From NCBI GenBank assembly GCA_003455595.1, contig DMQT01000164.1, positions 2,778-7,831 on the forward strand: a DNA stretch of 5,054 nt, given 5' to 3'. A model generated the notes under the pieces. It was not told where the DNA came from and searched no databases. It worked only from the letters and a program-made list of their open reading frames with translations. Numbering within the stretch: the stretch's first letter is position 1; each line of letters opens with the position of its first letter. Of this stretch, positions 1-4,635 are shown piece by piece. The DNA comes from Betaproteobacteria bacterium. Lineage in GTDB: Bacteria > Pseudomonadota > Gammaproteobacteria > Burkholderiales > Sulfuriferulaceae. Position numbers and translations under genes: made by a program.

Positions 1-75
1 GCCCGTATTCATGCCGCTGCCATCGAGCGCGCCAAAGCCATGGGCTGGGAACCGGAGATGTATCTGAGTGAGTAA
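1..75 (+). CDS. C-terminal end of an unidentified protein (5' end outside window)
   Basis: Frame 1 is open from the window edge to a TAA at 73-75 and encodes 24 residues ending in GWEPEMYLSE. The stretch is Ala-rich and helix-like, then ends on an aromatic/acidic tail. The coding call rests on the uninterrupted frame and on the close link to glk: its last 8 bases overlap the glk start, as expected for an operon with coupled translation. Glucokinase neighbours are often genes of glucose 6-phosphate metabolism (zwf, pgl, edd, eda), so a sugar-metabolism enzyme is a fair guess, but I do not recognise the tail and assign no function. Confidence 0.7.
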   Translation, partial: ARIHAAAIERAKAMGWEPEMYLSE

Positions 76-1048
76 TATTGCGCATATTCTGGCTGGGGAT
101 GTGGGCGGTACCAAGGTGCTGTTGCGCCTGGCTGCGGTACAGAATGGCCGCTGTGAGGTGGTGCACGAGCAGCGTTTTGACAGTGCCGATTTCACTGATT
201 TTGAAGTCCTGCTGGCGGTGTTTTTGCAGGATGCGCCGATGCTGTCCGCCGCGTGTTTTGGTGTGCCGGGGCCAGTGCATGGCAATGTAGCCAAGCTGAC
301 CAACTTGCCCTGGTTTGTTGATGGATTGCGTATCAGCCAGCGCTTCCAGATTCCACAGGTGTTGTTGGTCAATGATTTTGCGGCGATTGGGCATGGCATC
401 GGTACACTTGCATCTGACGATCTGGCTGTCTTGCAGGCGGGACAGCCGTTAGCCGGAGCAGCGCGTGCGGTGCTGGGTGCGGGTACAGGTTTGGGCGTAG
501 GTTTTGTGTTTGTCTGTGAGCAAGGCGATATGGTGGTGCCGACCGAGGGTGGCAACGTCGATTTTGCACCTAATGACGCGTTGGAAATTGAACTGCTGGT
601 GTATCTTCAATCACGCTTTGGGCATGTTTGCGTGGAGCGCGTCGTCTCCGGCCCGGGGCTGGCCAATATTTATGCTTTTATGTGTGAGCGAGGCCAAGAG
701 CTCGCAACGCTGTTGAATAGCGAGGACGCACCGGCGGCAGTGGCAGAAGCCGCCATCAACGGCACCGACGCGATGGCCGAACAAGCCTTGGCGCTGTTTT
801 TGCATTGTTATGGTGCTTATGCCGGAAATCTGGCGCTACTATCTCTGGCGCACGGTGGCGTGTATGTGGCTGGCGGGATCGCCACGAAGCTGCTGGCACA
901 GTTGCAGGGCGGTGAGTTTATGCGTGGGTTTTTGAGTAAAGGTCGATATCGCGGATTGCTTGAAACGATACCGGTCTATGTGGTGAAAGAAACCAAGGTG
1001 GGCTTGCTGGGCGCGCAGCAACTGGCGATGCGGATAGTGGCTGCATGA
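68..1048 (+). CDS. glk: Glucokinase (E. coli Glk-type, ATP-dependent)
   Basis: Cytoplasmic enzyme that phosphorylates glucose with ATP to glucose 6-phosphate. At 326 residues it is close to E. coli Glk (321). Motifs in order: phosphate-binding LAGDVGGTK at residues 8-16; VNDFAA with N102 and the likely catalytic base D103; LGAGTGLGVG at 136-145; EGGNVDFAP starting at E160; VERVVSGPGL with E190; a second nucleotide-binding glycine stretch, GGVYVAGGI, from residue 263; and a C-terminal KVGLLGA. The start is GTG at 68: the in-frame codon just upstream (65-67) is a TGA stop, and GGAG at 54-57 lies 10 bases before the GTG. The gene overlaps the preceding gene by 8 bases, so it is probably the last gene of an operon ending at the hairpin at 1063-1090. 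Oddity: the residue that is His160 in E. coli, a glucose contact, is Asn163 here (AAC at 554-556). The other glucose contacts (N102, D103, E160, E190) are kept, so I still call a sugar kinase, probably glucokinase. Confidence 0.93.
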   Translation: MSNIAHILAGDVGGTKVLLRLAAVQNGRCEVVHEQRFDSADFTDFEVLLAVFLQDAPMLSAACFGVPGPVHGNVAKLTNLPWFVDGLRISQRFQIPQVLLVNDFAAIGHGIGTLASDDLAVLQAGQPLAGAARAVLGAGTGLGVGFVFVCEQGDMVVPTEGGNVDFAPNDALEIELLVYLQSRFGHVCVERVVSGPGLANIYAFMCERGQELATLLNSEDAPAAVAEAAINGTDAMAEQALALFLHCYGAYAGNLALLSLAHGGVYVAGGIATKLLAQLQGGEFMRGFLSKGRYRGLLETIPVYVVKETKVGLLGAQQLAMRIVAA

Positions 1049-1062
1049 ACCACTCAGACGAT

Positions 1063-1090
1063 AAAAAGGCAGGGTAATCCCTGCCTTTTT
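1063..1090. terminator. Bidirectional intrinsic terminator between glk and the small exported protein gene
   Basis: A perfect inverted repeat has GGCAGGG (1068-1074), a TAAT loop, and CCCTGCC (1079-1085). It is flanked by AAAAA (1063-1067) and TTTTT (1086-1090), giving a 12-bp stem when the A/T arms pair. Either strand yields a GC stem followed by a U5 run. It lies 14 bases after the glk stop and 16 bases beyond the stop of the converging minus-strand gene, so it can end both transcripts. Confidence 0.9.
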
Positions 1091-1106
1091 ATGAGCTGGT
1101 GCCGAA

Positions 1107-1334
1107 TTACTCGGCAGCAGGCATGGGTTCAGCAGCAGGTGCGGCTTCTTTCTTCATGGTTGCTTTTTTGACGTGCTTTTTAACATGGTGCTTTTTGACG
1201 TGATGCTTCACGGCTGGCTTGGCAGCTTCAGCTTTAGGCGCATCAGCAGCGGCAGGCGCAGCATCGGCAGCAACGGCGGAGAAGGAAACAGCAGCGAAAG
1301 CAGCAACCAGCAGAGCGGACAGCATTTTGTTCAT
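1107..1334 (-). CDS. Small exported Ala/Lys/His-rich protein, Asr-like in composition
   Basis: A 75-residue protein with a clear Sec signal peptide: MNK, a hydrophobic Ala/Leu/Val core (about residues 4-20) and a cleavage site near AVA-AD at 22/23. The mature part is low complexity: an Ala/Pro/Asp/Glu stretch (23-42), a basic repeat KHHVKKHHVKKHVKK (43-57), then a Lys/Glu/Ala/Pro tail ending in AAE. The architecture, but not obvious homology, resembles the enterobacterial acid-shock periplasmic protein Asr (signal peptide plus a mature part rich in Ala, Lys and His). The likely location is periplasmic; the role is unknown, with acid buffering, metal binding or binding to anionic polymers possible from composition alone. 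The start at 1334 is chosen because GAGGAA (1341-1346) sits 6 bases upstream and because it puts the signal peptide at the N-terminus; the frame stays open upstream to 1397, but that extension is not signal-like. The gene follows rluE on the same strand after 85 bp, so it may be transcribed separately, though I found no clear promoter. Confidence 0.8.
   Translation of the reverse strand: MNKMLSALLVAAFAAVSFSAVAADAAPAAADAPKAEAAKPAVKHHVKKHHVKKHVKKATMKKEAAPAAEPMPAAE
1167..1208 (-). repeat. Short tandem coding repeat (15+15+12 bp) encoding K-H-H-V-K units
   Basis: Read on the minus strand, three adjoining units start with AAG: one 15-mer at 1208-1194, one at 1193-1179 and a shortened 12-mer at 1178-1167 that lacks one His codon. 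They encode KHHVK, KHHVK and KHVK. The units differ only at third codon positions, apart from the missing codon, which points to duplication followed by purifying selection on the protein. Confidence 0.8.
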
Positions 1335-1419
1335 TTCAATTTCCTCGTAAAAAATAATAACTGGTGGTTTTTTGTTGACGCTTAAATTGCGTAGCATCGT
1401 GGCAAATAACGCCGCCCTA

Positions 1420-2004
1420 TTAAGGCTGGTTGACAGGTTTTTGATTAAAAGCTGAAATTTCTTCTGCTGTAGCGTGCCGAAATGCGCCCGGTTCCAGACC
1501 TTCTATGGAAAAGAGGCCGATCTGGCTGCGTATCAGGCGTAAAGTCGGGTAGCCTACTTTGGCAGTCATGCGTCGTACCTGGCGGTTTTTTCCTTCCTTG
1601 ATGTTGAGTGACAACCAGGCTGTTGGAATGTTTACGCGGCTGCGAATCGGTGGGGTGCGTGGCCATAAGCCAGCCGGCTCAGCGATCCGCGTCACCTTGG
1701 CCGGCAGGCTGATAAAATCCCCCAGGTCAACACCCCGCTCCAGCGTTTGTAATGCTGCGGCGTCCGGAATGCCCTCCACCTGTACCCAATACGTTTTAGC
1801 TAGCTTATGATGTGGGTGTGCCAGGCGATGTTGCAGGTCGCCGTCATCCGTTAAAATAAGCAGGCCTTCGCTGTCGGTATCGAGCCTGCCTGCCGCGTAG
1901 ACATTGGGGATGTTTATATAATCTTTGAGCGTTGGATGCGCCCCATCCGGGCTGAACTGGCAGATCACGCCATAAGGTTTATTAAACAGCACTGTGCAAC
2001 TCAT
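1420..2004 (-). CDS. rluE: 23S rRNA pseudouridine synthase, RluE type
   Basis: A 194-residue enzyme of the RsuA/RluB/E/F pseudouridine synthase family. E. coli RluE makes pseudouridine 2457 in 23S rRNA during large-subunit assembly. Visible marks are the N-terminal LFNKPYGV (6-13), the signature AAGRLDTDSEGLL with catalytic Asp D42, the strand KTYWVQVEG (70-78), LWPRTPPIR (113-121), and EGKNRQVRRM (137-146) followed by GYPTLRLIR. There is no N-terminal S4 RNA-binding domain, which separates RluE from RsuA, RluB and RluF; the LWPR.PPIR and VYAAGRLD segments match E. coli RluE as I remember it. The start ATG at 2004 precedes LFNKPYG directly; the ribosome binding site is weak (AGGCGAAT just upstream). 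It is divergent from icd across 59 bp, the same pairing as in E. coli, which supports the RluE assignment. Confidence 0.92.
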   Translation of the reverse strand: MSCTVLFNKPYGVICQFSPDGAHPTLKDYINIPNVYAAGRLDTDSEGLLILTDDGDLQHRLAHPHHKLAKTYWVQVEGIPDAAALQTLERGVDLGDFISLPAKVTRIAEPAGLWPRTPPIRSRVNIPTAWLSLNIKEGKNRQVRRMTAKVGYPTLRLIRSQIGLFSIEGLEPGAFRHATAEEISAFNQKPVNQP

Positions 2005-2063
2005 ATTCGCCTATTCAGGACTTGTTTCGATAAGTCATTCTAACTTGTTAACTTGAGGCTTCC
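2005..2063. promoter_or_regulatory. Shared rluE/icd divergent control region
   Basis: These 59 bases separate two divergent start codons, so promoter elements for both genes must lie here or extend into the coding ends. On the plus strand GAGG at 2055-2058, 5 bases before the icd ATG, is a good ribosome binding site. On the minus strand TAGAAT (2042-2037) is a 5-of-6 match to a -10 box for rluE, but I see no convincing -35 partner. For icd no clear -10/-35 pair is visible. TAACTTG occurs twice in a row (2041-2047 and 2049-2055 with one base between), which may be chance. Confidence 0.4.
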
Positions 2064-3302
2064 ATGTACCAGCATATTCAAATTCCAGCGTTCGGCGAAA
2101 AAATCACGGTCAATGCAGACGCGAGTCTGAACGTACCTCTTCAGCCAATTATTCCTTTCATCGAGGGCGATGGCACCGGCGTGGATATTACCCCGGTGAT
2201 GCGGCGCGTTGTTGATGCAGCAGTGCATAAGGCATATGGCGATACGCGCAAAATCGCCTGGATGGAAGTCTATGCTGGTGAAAAAGCGGTCAAGGTGTAC
2301 GGTGGCGACACCTGGCTGCCGGAAGAAACAGTACAGGCAGTTCGTGAGTATGTTGTTTCCATCAAAGGACCGCTCACCACACCGACTTCCGGCGGCATGC
2401 GTTCGCTCAACGTGGCGTTGCGCCAGATGCTTGATTTGTACACCTGCCTGCGCCCAGTGCGCTATTTCGAGGGCGTACCCAGCCCGGTGAAAGCCCCGGA
2501 AAAAGTGGATATGATTATTTTCCGGGAAAATACTGAAGACATTTATGCCGGTATTGAATGGGAGGCGGGTACGCCTGAAGTGAAGCAGGTTATTGCATTT
2601 TTGCAGCAGCAGATGGGTGTAAGCAAAATCCGTTTTCCTGAATCGTCTGCAATTGGCATCAAGCCGGTTTCGGTAGAAGGAAGCGAGCGCTTGATTCGTG
2701 CAGCGATCCAGTATGCCATTGATAACGGACGCAGTTCTGTCACGCTGGTGCACAAAGGCAACATCATGAAGTTCACCGAAGGTGGCTTCAAAAAGTGGGG
2801 CTATGAATTGGCCAAACGCGAATTTGGCGCGGTTGAAATCGACGGCGGGCCATGGTGCAAGCTGCCCAACGGCATCATCATCAAGGACGTTATCGCGGAT
2901 GCGTTCTTGCAGCAGATTTTATTGCGGCCGGATGAATACGACGTGATTGCTACACTGAACTTGAACGGCGATTATATTTCCGATGCCCTGGCTGCAGAGG
3001 TAGGCGGTATCGGCATCGCCCCGGGTGCCAATCTGTCGGATTCCATCGCGATGTTTGAAGCGACGCATGGTACAGCGCCCAAGTATGCGGGCAAGGATTA
3101 CGTCAATCCGGGTTCCATCATTTTGTCAGCCGAAATGATGCTACGTCACATGGGCTGGTTGGAGGCGGCGGACAGCATCATCACTTCAATGCAGGGGGCA
3201 ATTGCAGCTAAAATCGTTACCTACGATTTCGCCCGCCTGATGGAGGGCGCAACACAGGTATCCTGTTCTGCGTTTGGCGACGCCATGATTGCACACATGT
3301 AA
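2064..3302 (+). CDS. icd: NADP-dependent isocitrate dehydrogenase
   Basis: Cytosolic TCA-cycle enzyme, a homodimer that oxidatively decarboxylates isocitrate to 2-oxoglutarate with NADP+ and Mg2+/Mn2+. At 412 residues it is near E. coli Icd (416). Substrate residues are all present: S114, N116, R120, R130, R154, Y161 and K231. Metal ligands are D279, D303 and D307. NADP-selecting residues equivalent to E. coli Lys344, Tyr345, Val351, Tyr391 and Arg395 are K340, Y341, V347, Y387 and R391, so this is the NADP form. S114 in [12 protein letters not shown] corresponds to the Ser113 that AceK phosphorylates in E. coli, so the target for that control exists; whether AceK exists here cannot be seen. 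Compared with E. coli, a surface loop after GGPW (residue 264) is five residues shorter. ATG at 2064 has GAGG 5 bases upstream. It ends 9 bases before the end of a converging small gene, at a long hairpin. Confidence 0.97.
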   Translation: MYQHIQIPAFGEKITVNADASLNVPLQPIIPFIEGDGTGVDITPVMRRVVDAAVHKAYGDTRKIAWMEVYAGEKAVKVYGGDTWLPEETVQAVREYVVSIKGPLTTPTSGGMRSLNVALRQMLDLYTCLRPVRYFEGVPSPVKAPEKVDMIIFRENTEDIYAGIEWEAGTPEVKQVIAFLQQQMGVSKIRFPESSAIGIKPVSVEGSERLIRAAIQYAIDNGRSSVTLVHKGNIMKFTEGGFKKWGYELAKREFGAVEIDGGPWCKLPNGIIIKDVIADAFLQQILLRPDEYDVIATLNLNGDYISDALAAEVGGIGIAPGANLSDSIAMFEATHGTAPKYAGKDYVNPGSIILSAEMMLRHMGWLEAADSIITSMQGAIAAKIVTYDFARLMEGATQVSCSAFGDAMIAHM

Positions 3303-3308
3303 GTCCAA

Positions 3309-3348
3309 TGATCATTCCGGACCGCCATATTCGGTTCGGATATGATCA
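3309..3348. other. Long imperfect hairpin at the icd 3' end, overlapping the converging gene's stop
   Basis: The left arm 3309-3323 (TGATCATTCCGGACC) pairs with the right arm 3333-3348 (GGTTCGGATATGATCA), leaving a 9-base loop, one bulged base and one G-U pair. It starts 7 bases after the icd stop and includes the TGA (3314-3312) and last codons of the minus-strand gene. No T run follows on either strand, so it is not a classical intrinsic terminator; a 3'-end-protecting structure or a Rho-associated end is more likely. Confidence 0.55.
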
Positions 3349-3515
3349 GGTGCGTGCGCGGGTTCAATGCCTGTGCCGCGTAACAGAGTGATCAACTCCT
3401 CTGCCAGTTCACCTAATTCGCTACGCATTGCTTCCAGGCCTGCCAGCAAATGAGAGGCCTCGTCGCCCAGTACATGGATCTGTGCTGATTGTTTGTCCAA
3501 GGTGGAAATGTTCAT
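3312..3515 (-). CDS. Small unrecognised protein, second gene of a two-gene unit
   Basis: A 67-residue soluble protein with no signal peptide, membrane segment or catalytic motif that I recognise. Residues about 17-47 form a strongly helical stretch rich in Leu, Ala and Glu (HLLAGLEAMRSELGELAEEL), with hydrophobic positions spaced as in an amphipathic helix or short coiled coil, so a dimerising or partner-binding role is plausible. The tail after residue 48 is Pro/His-containing and probably loose. Start choice is firm: ATG at 3515 has AGGAG 6 bases upstream. That site overlaps the TAG stop of the upstream gene, leaving 9 bases between the two genes, so translation is probably coupled. Function unknown; a real gene is inferred from the ribosome binding site, spacing and helical pattern. 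Confidence 0.7.
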   Translation of the reverse strand: MNISTLDKQSAQIHVLGDEASHLLAGLEAMRSELGELAEELITLLRGTGIEPAHAPDHIRTEYGGPE

Positions 3516-3521
3516 GGCGTG

Positions 3522-3527
3522 CTCCTA
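3522..3527 (-). promoter_or_regulatory. Ribosome binding site overlapping the upstream stop codon
   Basis: On the minus strand TAGGAG combines the TAG stop (3527-3525) of the upstream small gene with the AGGAG Shine-Dalgarno (3526-3522) of the downstream one. The spacing to the downstream ATG is 6 bases. A ribosome terminating on the first gene would sit on the second gene's binding site, a usual layout for translational coupling. Confidence 0.75.
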
Positions 3528-3755
3528 GGTGGCAGATTTGGGCGAAGGACTTGCCGCACCGGACTCCCAGGCATGCGGAGGCTGGCGGAATTCGTTCACG
3601 CCGTCGTAGTGGGCTTCGTTCAGGAGATATGCAAAATTGAGCAATGCCATTTGCGCGTCTTCAGCATTTTCAATCACAGTTTTGGCGAATTTACGAGCTT
3701 CTTGCTGCGTCATATCCAGCAGCACAGAACCATCAGCTTGGCGTTGAATTTGCAT
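3525..3755 (-). CDS. Small unrecognised protein, first gene of a two-gene unit
   Basis: A 76-residue soluble protein of unknown function. It begins with a short strand-like segment (MQIQRQADGSVLLDM), then a mostly helical region (about residues 16-49, QQEARKFAKTVIENAEDAQ and on to LLNEAHY), and ends in a Pro/Ser/Ala-rich, probably disordered tail (about 58-76). It has no signal peptide or transmembrane segment and no motif I can name. The ATG at 3755 is preferred over an in-frame TTG at 3767 because GGAG lies about 7 bases upstream of the ATG. It is followed after 9 bases by another small gene with an overlapping ribosome binding site, so the two probably act together. A candidate extended -10 promoter lies at 3799-3791. 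It is downstream of the cold shock gene on the same strand, but a strong terminator separates them. Confidence 0.7.
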   Translation of the reverse strand: MQIQRQADGSVLLDMTQQEARKFAKTVIENAEDAQMALLNFAYLLNEAHYDGVNEFRQPPHAWESGAASPSPKSAT

Positions 3756-3790
3756 TTTTTTCTCCAATTGGTTATCAAAAACATGATTTC

Positions 3791-3799
3791 AATCTAGCA
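3791..3799 (-). promoter_or_regulatory. Candidate extended -10 promoter for the two-gene unit
   Basis: On the minus strand TGCTAGATT gives a TG dinucleotide one base before TAGATT, a 4-of-6 match to TATAAT, as in extended -10 promoters. No recognisable -35 box stands at the usual distance. Transcription would start near 3784, leaving a leader of about 29 bases. Position is sensible, sequence support is modest. Confidence 0.3.
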
Positions 3800-3837
3800 C
3801 AGGGCAGGAAAAATACGAGTTGGACAAATTTTGGACG

Positions 3838-3869
3838 AAAAAAAACGCGGCACTGAGTCCGCGTTTTTT
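3838..3869 (-). terminator. Intrinsic terminator of the cold shock gene
   Basis: On the minus strand CGCGG (3863-3859), an 8-base loop and CCGCG (3850-3846) are followed by an unbroken T8 run (3845-3838), with an A6 stretch before the stem that extends the pairing. It begins about 20 bases after the stop of the cold shock gene. Because it sits between that gene and the small two-gene unit on the same strand, it makes them separate transcripts. Confidence 0.9.
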
Positions 3870-3888
3870 AAAAATCGAAACAACCGAT

Positions 3889-4092
3889 TTACATGCCTTG
3901 AATGTTTGAAGCTTGTTTGCCTTTCGGGCCTTGGGAGACCTCGAAGCTAACTTTTTGACCTTCTTTCAGGGTTTTGAAACCACCCATGTTGATGGCGGAG
4001 AAGTGAGCGAACAGATCTTCGCTACCATCATCCGGGGTGATGAACCCAAAGCCTTTAGAATCATTGAACCACTTAACTGTACCAGATGCCAT
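3889..4092 (-). CDS. Cold shock domain protein (CspA family)
   Basis: A 67-residue single cold shock domain, a five-stranded OB-fold that binds single-stranded RNA/DNA and acts as an RNA chaperone and antiterminator. Both nucleic-acid-binding motifs are intact: RNP1-like KGFGFI (residues 13-18) and RNP2-like DLFAHF (26-31), with TVKWFN at 5-10 adding the aromatic surface and EGQKVSFEV plus [10 protein letters not shown] completing the fold. ATG at 4092 is chosen because it starts the domain and has AAGGAAG (4104-4098) 5 bases upstream; the frame is open to 4242 but that extension is leader. A promoter at 4233-4205 implies a leader of about 106 bases, typical for cold-shock genes. It sits divergent to clpS-clpA, the place held by cspD in E. 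coli, but its sequence looks more like the common CspA/CspE-type betaproteobacterial protein, so I give no symbol. Whether it is induced by cold or by stationary phase cannot be told. Confidence 0.95.
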   Translation of the reverse strand: MASGTVKWFNDSKGFGFITPDDGSEDLFAHFSAINMGGFKTLKEGQKVSFEVSQGPKGKQASNIQGM

Positions 4093-4107
4093 TGCAACTT
4101 CCTTGAT

Positions 4108-4127
4108 AAAAACAGGCCAAAACGGCC
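4108..4127 (-). promoter_or_regulatory. GGCC hairpin with T run in the cold shock gene leader
   Basis: On the minus strand GGCC (4127-4124), loop GTTTT, GGCC (4118-4115), then TG and a T5 run (4112-4108) lie just before the ribosome binding site. The stem is only 4 bp but all G-C. It could be a weak attenuator or part of a temperature-responsive leader fold; with so short a stem this is tentative. Confidence 0.3.
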
Positions 4128-4204
4128 AGGGGATTGTTTGAGAATCAAGATCGCACAACGGCAAAACCGGACTTGCAGAAACTTGAAGCCAAACTCCAGT
4201 CCAC

Positions 4205-4233
4205 TTTGTACTCCTGAAAAAATGATTTGGCAA
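4205..4233 (-). promoter_or_regulatory. Sigma-70 promoter of the cold shock gene
   Basis: On the minus strand TTGCCA (4233-4228; 5 of 6 to TTGACA) and TACAAA (4210-4205; 4 of 6 to TATAAT) are separated by exactly 17 bases. The predicted transcription start is near 4198, giving a leader of about 106 bases before the ATG at 4092. Confidence 0.6.
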
Positions 4234-4325
4234 GCGTTGCATTAATCTTTTTTTATGTCATGCCACTTGAAAAATCCGTGACAGCAGTCAAAATGGTTTC
4301 TGATACCTCAGACAGTACCTGTGAC

Positions 4326-4634
4326 ATGGCAACCAAGCATCGCGACGACACCGTATTGGAAGTACAGCAGACCAAGCTTAAGCCACCACCAATGTATAAG
4401 GTGATGCTGCTGAATGATGATTACACGCCGATGGATTTTGTAATTATCGTATTGCAGAATTTTTTTTATAAAAGTCGTGAACAGGCCACGCAAATCATGC
4501 TCAAAGTACATAGGGAAGGTATGGGTGTCTGCGGCGTGTATCCGCGTGATGTGGCCGCCACCAAAGTTGAGCAAGTTCTCGGGTTCGCCCGCCATCATCA
4601 ACATCCGCTGCAATGCGTGATGGAGGAAACATAA
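4326..4634 (+). CDS. clpS: ClpS, N-degron adaptor of the ClpAP protease
   Basis: ClpS recognises proteins with N-terminal Phe, Leu, Tyr or Trp and hands them to the ClpA unfoldase for degradation by ClpP. With the chosen start it has 102 residues (E. coli 106). A flexible N-terminal arm (1-19) precedes the core [19 protein letters not shown]. The pocket residues that bind the substrate's alpha-amino group are present: N30, D31 and H62 (E. coli Asn34, Asp35, His66), and M36 matches the gatekeeper Met40. The start is uncertain: in-frame ATGs exist at 4260, 4293 and 4326 and none has a good Shine-Dalgarno. I prefer 4326 because [12 protein letters not shown] gives the usual length and a typical betaproteobacterial N-terminus. 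It is followed after one base by clpA, so the two form an operon; the cold shock gene is divergent upstream. Confidence 0.93.
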   Translation: MATKHRDDTVLEVQQTKLKPPPMYKVMLLNDDYTPMDFVIIVLQNFFYKSREQATQIMLKVHREGMGVCGVYPRDVAATKVEQVLGFARHHQHPLQCVMEET

Positions 4635-4635
4635 A

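Noticed and set aside
1167..1208. Tandem repeat as a possible CRISPR or mobile-element feature
   Set aside because: Units adjoin without spacers, are in frame and vary at third codon positions, so it is a coding repeat.
1335..1397. Upstream extension of the small exported protein (21 more residues)
   Set aside because: It would bury the signal peptide, and the ribosome binding site supports the internal ATG at 1334.
2041..2055. TAACTTG direct repeat before icd as an operator
   Set aside because: Only two short copies one base apart, overlapping the ribosome binding region, with no known regulator pattern.
2040..2753. A 237-codon open frame on the minus strand opposite icd
   Set aside because: It lies wholly antisense to a perfectly conserved icd, has a composition typical of a shadow frame (rich in Cys, His, Arg, Asn) and no sensible domain.
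3312..3755. Toxin-antitoxin module reading of the two small genes
   Set aside because: Size and coupling fit, but neither protein shows a DNA-binding fold or a toxin motif that I recognise, so it is left as unknown.
3489..3797. Plus-strand open frame of 102 codons across the two small minus-strand genes
   Set aside because: No ribosome binding site; the minus-strand frames have strong sites and better spacing, so they were preferred.
4093..4242. Upstream 50-residue extension of the cold shock protein
   Set aside because: It would cross the promoter and leader; family length and the ribosome binding site place the start at 4092.
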